Shown: positions 16,020 to 22,984 of the stretch, one piece after another
Numbering within the stretch: position 1 is the first letter of the stretch
Layout of the letters: every line of letters begins with the position of its first letter
Source: JADZEM01 sp046328125
Lineage (GTDB): Bacteria; Chloroflexota; UBA6077; JACCZL01
Assembly (NCBI GenBank): GCA_046328125.1
Contig: JAXLXF010000018.1
Span: 62,001-126,000, forward strand
DNA: 64,000 nt
Reading direction: 5' to 3'
The notes under the pieces: model-generated
Databases searched by the model: none
The model's input: the letters and a program-made list of their open reading frames with translations, nothing else
Told to the model about the DNA's origin: nothing
Translations under genes and position numbers: made by a program

Positions 16020-16907
16020 CTATACCTTGGCCTTCGGGCCGTCAACTTTTGGGCCGCCCGGCTCCTTCGGTCCGTCCGTGGATGGGCCGTTGCGGCCACG
16101 GTTCCAGGGCAGCTGGTCGCCACCCGAGGGACGGTAGAGAATGCCGAGCACTTTGCGCAGCTTGCCCTCGTCCAGGTTGCCGACGAGGTGGCCGTTGTTC
16201 GCGATCGAGATCCGGCCGGTCTCCTCCGACACCACGACCGCGATGGCGTCCGCGACCTCGGTGATGCCGATGGCGGCACGGTGCCGGGTCCCGTAATGGA
16301 CCGGGCTGGCGTGGACGTCCGCCAACGGCAGTACGCAGCCGGCCGCCGCGATCCGCTCGCCGCGCACGATGACGGCGCCGTCGTGGAGCGGCGAATTCGG
16401 GAAGAAGACGTTGAGCACCAGCTCCAACGAGAGCGCGCCGTCGATCGGCACGCCGGTCTCGACGTACTCCCCGAGGCCGGTGTCACGCTCCAGGATGATC
16501 AACGCGCCCCAGCGGCGCTCAGACAGGCGGCGGGCGGCGATGGCGATGACGTCCACCACGTGGGCGGAGGCCGTAACGGTGGTGGTGTGGGGCAGCAGGC
16601 CGCCGGCCCGCCCGATCTGCTCCAGCGCCCGTCGCAGCTCTGGCTGGAAGAGGATCGGGATGACCACGATCAAGGCCGGGATGCTGTTCCGCAGCAGCCA
16701 GTTCAGCATCGTCAGGTTCAGCGCATAGGCCAGGATCGTGCCGACGATCAGGACGGTCACGATGCCGCGCACCACCATGATCGCGGTGGTGCCCTGGATC
16801 AGCGTCAGGAGCCAGTAGACGATCAGGCCGACGACCAGGATGTCCACGACGCTGCGCCATTCGAGCAGCGTCAGCGCGGTCATCACCGACCTGATCAGCT
16901 CCTCCAC
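16020..16907 (-). CDS. cdaA: Diadenylate cyclase (c-di-AMP synthase)
   Basis: CdaA makes cyclic di-AMP from two ATP at the membrane. Three N-terminal helices span residues ~15-85, followed by a coiled segment (PELRRALEQIGRAG) and the DAC domain with the two catalytic motifs DGA (SPLHDGAVIV) and RHR (YGTRHRAAIG). The GTG start at 16907 follows GGGGAG, which overlaps the argF stop region; an ATG eight codons later (16883) is an alternative. The tail is Gly/Pro/Lys-rich. It is co-transcribed with cdaR downstream and argF upstream, an uncommon neighbour. Confidence 0.93.
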   Translation of the reverse strand: MEELIRSVMTALTLLEWRSVVDILVVGLIVYWLLTLIQGTTAIMVVRGIVTVLIVGTILAYALNLTMLNWLLRNSIPALIVVIPILFQPELRRALEQIGRAGGLLPHTTTVTASAHVVDVIAIAARRLSERRWGALIILERDTGLGEYVETGVPIDGALSLELVLNVFFPNSPLHDGAVIVRGERIAAAGCVLPLADVHASPVHYGTRHRAAIGITEVADAIAVVVSEETGRISIANNGHLVGNLDEGKLRKVLGILYRPSGGDQLPWNRGRNGPSTDGPKEPGGPKVDGPKAKV

Positions 16908-16912
16908 CCGGC

Positions 16913-17857
16913 CTACTCCCCGTTCCCGCGCGGGCCGCCGAGCAGCTCGACGAGCAGCGCCTTCTGGGCGTGGAGCCGGTTCTCGGCCTGGTCGTAGACG
17001 ATGCTGGACGGACCGTCCAGCGCCTCGTCGGTGATCTCGTCGCCGCGATGGGCTGGCAGGCAATGCAGGATCTTGACGGCGGGGCCAGCCGCGCGCATCA
17101 GCTCCGCGTTCACCTGATACTCCTTGAAGATCGGGCGGCGCTCAGCCGCTTCGTCCTCCTGGCCCATGCTGTACCACGTGTCCGTGTAGACGAAATCGAC
17201 GCCCCGGACCGCCTCGTACGGGTCGTCCACGATGGTGAGCTCGGTGCCGGCCTCCTCGGCCAGCGAGACCGCCTGCTCCGTAATGGCCGGCGCCGGGCGA
17301 TAGGTCGGCGGGGTGGCGATGCGCAGGCTCAACCCGACCCTCGGGGCGGCCAGCATCAGCGAGTGGGTGACGTTGTTCCCGTCGCCGACGTACGCAACGA
17401 CCGTGCCCTCCAGGCGCCCGGCGTGCTCGGCGATGGTCTGGAGATCGGCGAGCGTCTGGCAGGGGTGCTCGACGTCCGTCAGTCCGTTGACAACGGGAAT
17501 GGTCGCGTGCCGGGCCAGCTCTTCGACGTCGCCGTGCTTGAATGTGCGCGCCACGATCCCGTGGACCATCCGCGACAGCACCTTCGCCACGTCGATCGGC
17601 TTCTCGCGCTCGCCCAGGCCGACCTCGGCCGGCGAGAGGTAGAGCGCCTGGCCGCCGAGCTCCCGCATCCCGACCTCGAAAGAGACGCGGGTGCGGAGCG
17701 ACGGCTTCTGGAAGATCAGCGCCACGATCCGCCCGGCGAGCAGCGGATGGGGCCGGCCGATCCGGCGATCGTGCTTGAGACGCGCCGCGCGCTCCAGCAC
17801 CATCGCTAAACGCGAGTCATCGAGATCGGCAATGCCGACGAAGTCTTTGCCCTGCAC
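16913..17857 (-). CDS. argF: Ornithine carbamoyltransferase
   Basis: Makes citrulline from ornithine and carbamoyl phosphate in arginine synthesis. The 314 residues match the usual ~305-335. The carbamoyl-phosphate loop is seen in FQKPSLRTRVSFEVG near residue 50, HPCQTLADL near 133, and the ornithine-binding HCLPAHRGDEI near 270. GTG 17857 gives the usual KDFxxIxDL start; the frame stays open ~60 codons further but without homology. cdaA begins six bases after the argF stop. No other arg gene is in the window. Confidence 0.93.
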   Translation of the reverse strand: MQGKDFVGIADLDDSRLAMVLERAARLKHDRRIGRPHPLLAGRIVALIFQKPSLRTRVSFEVGMRELGGQALYLSPAEVGLGEREKPIDVAKVLSRMVHGIVARTFKHGDVEELARHATIPVVNGLTDVEHPCQTLADLQTIAEHAGRLEGTVVAYVGDGNNVTHSLMLAAPRVGLSLRIATPPTYRPAPAITEQAVSLAEEAGTELTIVDDPYEAVRGVDFVYTDTWYSMGQEDEAAERRPIFKEYQVNAELMRAAGPAVKILHCLPAHRGDEITDEALDGPSSIVYDQAENRLHAQKALLVELLGGPRGNGE

Positions 17858-18003
17858 GCAACCCACCACCGTGGACCCTGGCGCCACGCAGCCACCGTCG
17901 TTCGACGACGGCGGCGAAGCGTCCGAGACCAATGGTAGACCGCGGCGCCCGACCCGGCGAGTATAGCACGGCTCACACGCGCCATCCTGACGTTCCGGTC
18001 CGG

Positions 18004-18528
18004 TCAGGAGGTGCCTGACGGGGCGCCGCACTCGCTCCACTCGCCGCTCTCCTGCAGCGCCTTCATCGCCTCCATCGCCTCTTCCGTGCTCATGTCGCGC
18101 TTGTGGGTAGCGATGCTCCAGTCATGGCCGAACGGATCTGCCAGGCGGCCGTAGCGGTCGCCCCAGAACTGGTCGGCGATCGGCATGGTGACGGTACAGC
18201 CGGCGGCGATGGCCTGCGCGAAAACGGCGTCCGCGTCCTCGACGTACAGGTACAGTGAGGACGGCGTACCGCCCAGCGAGAGCGGCCCCTTGCAGTTCAT
18301 CTCGGGAAACTCGTCGTTCAGCATGATCCGCGAGTCGCCGATCTGGATGGTCGCATGCATGATCTTCTGGCCGTCCGGCGAGGTCGCGCGGTCGATCTCG
18401 ACGGCGCCGAACGCGCGCTTGTACAGCTCGATCGCCTCGGCGGCGCCGGCCACGACGATACACGGGGTGATGGAGTGGAAGCCCGCGGGGATGGCGGGCG
18501 CGACGCGCTCGGGCGCGGTCATGGTCAT
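18004..18528 (-). CDS. VOC-family (PhnB/glyoxalase-like) protein
   Basis: A 174-residue vicinal oxygen chelate fold of the PhnB/YdeL type. It starts HSITPCIVVAGAAEAIELYK after a short leader and includes the typical MHATIQIGDSRIMLNDE and DRYGRLADPFGHDWSIATH segments. Such proteins bind metal or small ligands; many are uncharacterised. ATG 18528 has GGAG about eight bases upstream. The C-terminus has an extra STEEAMEAMKAL helix seen in this subgroup. Monocistronic. Confidence 0.85.
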   Translation of the reverse strand: MTMTAPERVAPAIPAGFHSITPCIVVAGAAEAIELYKRAFGAVEIDRATSPDGQKIMHATIQIGDSRIMLNDEFPEMNCKGPLSLGGTPSSLYLYVEDADAVFAQAIAAGCTVTMPIADQFWGDRYGRLADPFGHDWSIATHKRDMSTEEAMEAMKALQESGEWSECGAPSGTS

Positions 18529-18696
18529 GATGGTGGCTCCGGCTGAGAAGGATGGGCGGCTGCAGCGCCGTCGCCACGGTAGTACAGATGTTCGAGAGGG
18601 GTCAACAGGCTCCGGAGCCGATTCAATCACAGTGCCATCTCACCGGCCCAAAGCGCCCGAGAAGCTGTGCGGATCGCGGCGGCGGACGGGCTGGCC

Positions 18697-19539
18697 TCAG
18701 CGGGTGATCGACGGCTTCGTACTGGCGGTCCCGGCCGGCCTGGGCACTGGCGTGGGGAAGAGGTTCGGGATGACCGGGGCGGTGGTAGGCTTCGGGGCCG
18801 TCGAGCCGCCAGACGTGGTGGTCGGCCTGACGACTGGCGCGGCGGTGGACGCCGGTCGCGCATTGCCGGGGACGGGCGTCGGCGTACGACCTGGGGGCTG
18901 CGGGGCGAGGACCGGGGCCGGAGTGGAGAAGCGGCCCGGCGTGCCGGCTGGTGCTGGCGTCACGCCGGCGGTGCCGCGCGGCGCTGGCGTCCCGCTGATG
19001 GCTCGGCCGGGCGGCGTCGGCGTCGGCGGCTCGTACGGCGCCGTGATCCGTGGCCGAGCGGAATCGACCGGAGCAGCGGGCCGCTGCTGGATCGGTTGAA
19101 TCGGCACCACGGGCAGCAGTTGGGCTGGGATTGGCGTGGGGTACTCGACCACCTGGGTGGCACGAGTGGTGGGTCGCGCAGTCGGGACGCTGCTGCTCGC
19201 AACAGTCGCGACGGACGAGGGCACGGACGTCGGCTGCTCGACGACGGCGGTCGGGACCGGCGTCGGGTGGGCTCGGTCGTACTCCGCCTGCTCGGCGGCG
19301 AGGGTCGCCTCTGCCCGGTTGACCAGGACCGTGCTGCCGAGGCCGAGGCAGTAGAAGGCGCTCGCGGCCAGGAACAGCATCACCAGCAGCACCACGCCGA
19401 TCCGCTGGAGCTCGGAGAGGCGGTTGAACCAGTGGTCGGCGCGCCCGACGGCGGACGGCGGCGCCGGCAGGTCGAAGTCGAAGTCGAGGCGGTCGATGAG
19501 CGCGAACGGGTTCGGCACGGCAGGGCCAACTATACGCAC
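18697..19539 (-). CDS. Pro/Thr-rich single-pass membrane protein
   Basis: The 280-residue product has one membrane helix near residues 48-70 (IGVVLLVMLFLAASAFYCLG) after a cytoplasmic head of ~45 residues with LIDRLDFDFDLP. The remaining ~200 residues are an extracytoplasmic low-complexity chain rich in TPxP and Ala. No domain is recognised. The GTG start at 19539 is the longest choice. It resembles other stalk-like proteins of this genome. Function unknown. Confidence 0.6.
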   Translation of the reverse strand: MRIVGPAVPNPFALIDRLDFDFDLPAPPSAVGRADHWFNRLSELQRIGVVLLVMLFLAASAFYCLGLGSTVLVNRAEATLAAEQAEYDRAHPTPVPTAVVEQPTSVPSSVATVASSSVPTARPTTRATQVVEYPTPIPAQLLPVVPIQPIQQRPAAPVDSARPRITAPYEPPTPTPPGRAISGTPAPRGTAGVTPAPAGTPGRFSTPAPVLAPQPPGRTPTPVPGNARPASTAAPVVRPTTTSGGSTAPKPTTAPVIPNLFPTPVPRPAGTASTKPSITR

Positions 19540-19558
19540 GGTTCGCAGCGGCCGGCCA

Positions 19559-21508
19559 TTACGATGTCATCGCCACCTCGACCGGCAGGTGCACGGTGAA
19601 CGTCGAGCCCTGGCCGGAGACGCTGGTGACGGTCAGGTCGCCACCCATCAGCCGGCAGAAGTGGCGGCTGATCGCGAGGCCCAGGCCAGTGCCACCGTAC
19701 TTGCTTCTGGTGGAGGCATCAGCCTGAGAGAACGCCTCGAAGAGACGGCCCAGCTGTTCGGGCGTCATGCCGATGCCGGTGTCGGACACAGTAAAGAGTA
19801 GCGAGTAGCGAGTAGCGAGTGGGGGATCGATCTCGTCGTCACTCGCTACTCGTAACTCGCTACTCGCTACTCGTAGCTCGATCCGCCCGCGCTCGGTGAA
19901 CTTGGCGGCGTTCGAGAGCAGGTTGAACAGCGTCTGGCGGAGCTTGGTCTGGTCGGCGTGCATGGTCCCGATGTCGGGCGGGCAGACCACCGCCAGCTGG
20001 TTGCCGTTCTTCTCCATGAGGGGCAGTACGATGGCCGCCACGTCCTGGACGAGCTGGCTGACCGAGAAGTCCTCCAGGTAGAGGTCCATCCGGCCGGCCT
20101 CGATCTTGGAGAGATCCAGAATGTCGTTGATGAGACCGAGCAGGTGCTTGCCGGCCGCGTTCACCTTCTGGAGATCCGGGATGAAGCTCTCCTCGCCGAG
20201 GTCTTCGGCTTCCTCCTGGAGCATCTCCGAGTAGCCGATGATGGCGTTCAGCGGCGTCCGCAGCTCGTGGCTCATGTTCGCCAGGAACTGCGACTTGTGT
20301 TGGCTCGCTTCCGCAAGCTGCCTGTTCGCCTCCTGAAGCTCCGAGAAGAGACGGGCATTCTCAATCGCGATGACGGCCTGATCAGCGAACGTCTCGACGA
20401 GTGCAACTTGCTCCTCCGTAAATGGGCGCACAGTCGTCCGCCTGAGGTTCAGAACGCCGATCGACTCGCCACGTCTGACGAGCGGAACGCTTAGCGCGGA
20501 CCGATGGTTGGCGTGCGCCTGGGCAGCGCGAGCCGCGGGGTAGTCGGACCTTGCCGCTTCGAGCATATCGACAACGTTGATAGTACGCCGCTCCACGAAA
20601 GCGCGACCGCCGATCGACTCCCTGGTCGCCGGCAGCCCTGGAGCCTCGGTCTCCTGCAAATCCGCGCGGTCGTAATGCCAGCGCTCCGGCACGTGAGCGA
20701 GCTGGTGGCCAGCCATCGCGTGTGCTACGAGCTTGCCATCCCGCTCACGTAATCGGAGGAGCTGTCCCGTGTCCGCCTCGGAGAGCTGTACAGCTGCTGC
20801 GATAATGGCGTCAAGCACCCGAAAGACATCGTTCGGCGCAGTAGCAATGACCCGCAACACGTCGGCGGTCGCGGTTTGCTGTTCGAGTGCTCGGGCAAGC
20901 TCGCCATTGCGCCGCTCCAACTCCTCGAATAGTCGGGCGTTCTCGATGGCGATCACCGCCTGGTCCGCGAACGTCTCCAGCAGCGCGATCTGCTGCTCGG
21001 TGAACGGCCGGACTTCGCCACGGGAAACGGCCATCAAGCCGATGGCGGCTCCATCTCGCAGGAGCGGAACTGTCACGATGCTGCGGACCCGATACGCAGA
21101 TGCTCCGGCGCGACGAGCGCGCTCGCGGAGTCGATTGGCGACAGCTGAGTACTCCTGGTCCAGGACTCCTTCGAGATCCGCGTGACAGATGGTGCGCCGC
21201 TCGGCAATGGATCGGCCAAAGATACCGCCCGACTCGATCGGGGCCCGCGAGCCGACTGGCCGGAGGCCCGGACCTTCTCTCAGGTTCGCGAGCCGTACCA
21301 GTTCGTCACCCTGGATCTGGAGAATGGTGACGTTGTCGGGCTGACAGAGCCGTGCAGCCCCCTCCACGATCTGCTGGAGCACGCCTGGCGCATCCACCGG
21401 GCCGGCCGCGATGACACCCAGAATCTGCGCCGTTGCCGCCTGCTGCTCGCGGAGCGCAGCGTTCTGCGCTTCCAACTCCGCGATCCGCGCGTATGGATCG
21501 TCCGCCAT
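19559..21508 (-). CDS. Two-GAF cytoplasmic histidine kinase
   Basis: The 649-residue sensor kinase has no membrane segment. After a coiled start (IAELEAQNAALREQQ), two GAF domains occupy roughly residues 35-190 and 235-375, each ending in the TFADQAVIAIENARLF helix. The dimerisation box is FLANMSHELRTPLNAIIGYSEML near 410 and the ATPase domain contains LFNLLSNAAKFTE, VSDTGIGM and GTGLGLAIS. Between the N box and G1 box it carries a ~25-residue in-frame insertion encoded by a family-3 repeat. ATG 21508 has GGAG eight bases upstream. No response regulator is adjacent. Confidence 0.92.
   Translation of the reverse strand: MADDPYARIAELEAQNAALREQQAATAQILGVIAAGPVDAPGVLQQIVEGAARLCQPDNVTILQIQGDELVRLANLREGPGLRPVGSRAPIESGGIFGRSIAERRTICHADLEGVLDQEYSAVANRLRERARRAGASAYRVRSIVTVPLLRDGAAIGLMAVSRGEVRPFTEQQIALLETFADQAVIAIENARLFEELERRNGELARALEQQTATADVLRVIATAPNDVFRVLDAIIAAAVQLSEADTGQLLRLRERDGKLVAHAMAGHQLAHVPERWHYDRADLQETEAPGLPATRESIGGRAFVERRTINVVDMLEAARSDYPAARAAQAHANHRSALSVPLVRRGESIGVLNLRRTTVRPFTEEQVALVETFADQAVIAIENARLFSELQEANRQLAEASQHKSQFLANMSHELRTPLNAIIGYSEMLQEEAEDLGEESFIPDLQKVNAAGKHLLGLINDILDLSKIEAGRMDLYLEDFSVSQLVQDVAAIVLPLMEKNGNQLAVVCPPDIGTMHADQTKLRQTLFNLLSNAAKFTERGRIELRVASSELRVASDDEIDPPLATRYSLLFTVSDTGIGMTPEQLGRLFEAFSQADASTRSKYGGTGLGLAISRHFCRLMGGDLTVTSVSGQGSTFTVHLPVEVAMTS
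19797..19878. repeat. Family-3 TAGCGAGT repeat inside a kinase gene, copy 2
   Basis: Three tandem AGTAGCG units at 19797-19820 face complementary ACTCGCT/ACTCGTA units at 19840-19878 around a GGGGGATCGATCTC centre. It is in frame in the kinase and encodes ELRVASSELRVAS on one side and LATRYSLL on the other. Confidence 0.85.
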
Positions 21509-21741
21509 CACGTCCACTCCGGCCACCCTGCCCTGCTCCTCGGCGGCGCCAGGATAGCACGGGATACAGCGACGGGCCTGTGACCTCAGTCACACGATGC
21601 CGGCAGCCGTGTCGAGCGGGACTCCTGCTGTTGCGTGGGAGGGTGAGAGCGGAGCGGCGAGGATCGCCGCGCTCCACGGGCACGTCCACCGCTCAACTTG
21701 ACCCACGACGGGCGACAGCCGGGATGCGAGGAGACAAAAGG

Positions 21742-22800
21742 CTACGCGTCCACGACTTCGATGGTGCCGACCGCGTCGGTGATCTCGCCGACGACCGCCG
21801 CCGCCAACGTGCCGGCCGCCCGCAGCCGCGCGATCAACTGGTCGGCCTTCTCCGGAACGACCGCGATCAGGAGGCCGCCCGAAGTCTGCGCGTCAGCCAG
21901 CAGTAGCTGATCGACCTCCCCGAGCGTCGGGGCGAACCGCAGCAGCTCGGCCACCGAGTCCAGGTTGCGGCGGCTGCCGCCCGGGATGAGGCCACGCTCG
22001 GCCAGCGCCCGCGTCCCTTCGATCAAGGGCACCTGCCGCGCTCGCACCCGTGCCCCCACGCCGCTCCCGCGCACCAGCTCGGCCAGGTGTCCGAGCAGCC
22101 CGAAGCCAGTCACGTCGGTCGCGCCGTGGACGCCGACCGCGACCATCACCTCGGAGGCCGCGCGGTTCAGCGTCGTCATCACCCGCAACGCCCGCTCCAC
22201 GATCGCATCGTCCGCCACCTGGGCCTTGATCGCGGTCGTGATGATCCCGATGCCGAGCGGCTTGGTCAGCACCAGCACGTCGCCGACCTGGGCGCCCGAG
22301 TTTCGGACGATCCGATCGGGATGAACCATGCCCAGCACGACCATGCCGTACTTCAGCTCCGGGTCGTCCACGCTGTGGCCGCCCAGGATCGGGATGCCGG
22401 CCTCGGTCGCCTTGGCCGCGCCGCCGCGCAGGATCGCCTCCAGGTAGTGCAGCGGCAGGGCGCCTCTCGGGAAGTTGACCACGTTCAGGGCAAAGACCGG
22501 CCGACCGCCCATCGCGTAGACGTCGCTGATCGCGTTGGTGGCGGCGACCGCCCCGAACGCCTCAGGATCTTCGACGACGGGCGTGATGAAGTCCAGCGTG
22601 GCGACCAGCGCCTGGTCGTCCGAGAGGCGGTAGACCGCCGCGTCGTCCGACGTCGCTGCTCCGACCAGCACCTGGGGGTCGATGACCGGGGGTAGGTGAC
22701 GCAGAACCTGCGCCAGCTCAGACGGGCTGAGCTTGCACGCTCAACCGGCGCCGTGGCTGAAGCCAGTCAACCGGATCGACGGATCGAGCTCCACAGTCAT
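21742..22800 (-). CDS. selD: Selenide, water dikinase; probable selenoprotein with Sec20
   Basis: SelD makes selenophosphate from ATP and selenide for selenocysteine and selenouridine synthesis. Read from ATG 22800 the product starts MTVELDPSIRLTGFSHGAG, then UGA at 22741-22743, then ACKLSPSELAQVL. This aligns with the E. coli start RLTQYSHGAGCGCKISP, so UGA stands at catalytic Cys17. With Sec the length is 352 residues, normal for SelD; without it the first start would be GTG 22671 and the glycine-rich catalytic loop would be lost. Later motifs fit: SDDAAVYRL, NAISDVYAMGG, GGHSVDDPE, DVTGFGLLGHL and QTSGGLL. A hairpin follows the UGA. selA, selB and tRNA-Sec are not in the window. Confidence 0.92.
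22715..22743 (-). promoter_or_regulatory. UGA (Sec) codon and putative bacterial SECIS hairpin in selD
   Basis: The UGA at 22741-22743 is followed, seven bases on, by a perfect 7-bp stem AGCTCAG/CTGAGCT (22727-22733 with 22715-22721) closing a CCCGT loop. Position and size match a bacterial SECIS that binds SelB. The stem lies in coding sequence, as bacterial SECIS elements do. Confidence 0.7.
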
Positions 22801-22865
22801 CACCCCCTTTCCCGCCAGATGACGACCATTATGGGCGATAGCTCATGGATGATGGGTGAGTCATC

Positions 22866-22895
22866 TTGTTTGGCTCCACGACCCGTGGGTATGAT
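22866..22895 (+). promoter_or_regulatory. Putative promoter of the Ser/Thr kinase gene
   Basis: TTGTTT at 22866-22871 and TATGAT at 22890-22895 are 18 bases apart, about 90 bases before the GTG start at 22985. Base composition here is less GC-rich than in the surroundings. Confidence 0.45.
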
Positions 22896-22984
22896 CGGCG
22901 CACGACCGGATCAGCGTCTGGAGAGTGCCCTTCTTCGTCGGGCGCGGCGCCCGGGGACCAGCTTCGAGCCACCGGAGGCGCCGG

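Noticed and set aside
22671..22743. selD starting at GTG 22671 with TGA as a true upstream stop
   Set aside because: It would lack the conserved HGAG-x-xCK catalytic loop, while the upstream frame supplies exactly that sequence with UGA in the Cys position.
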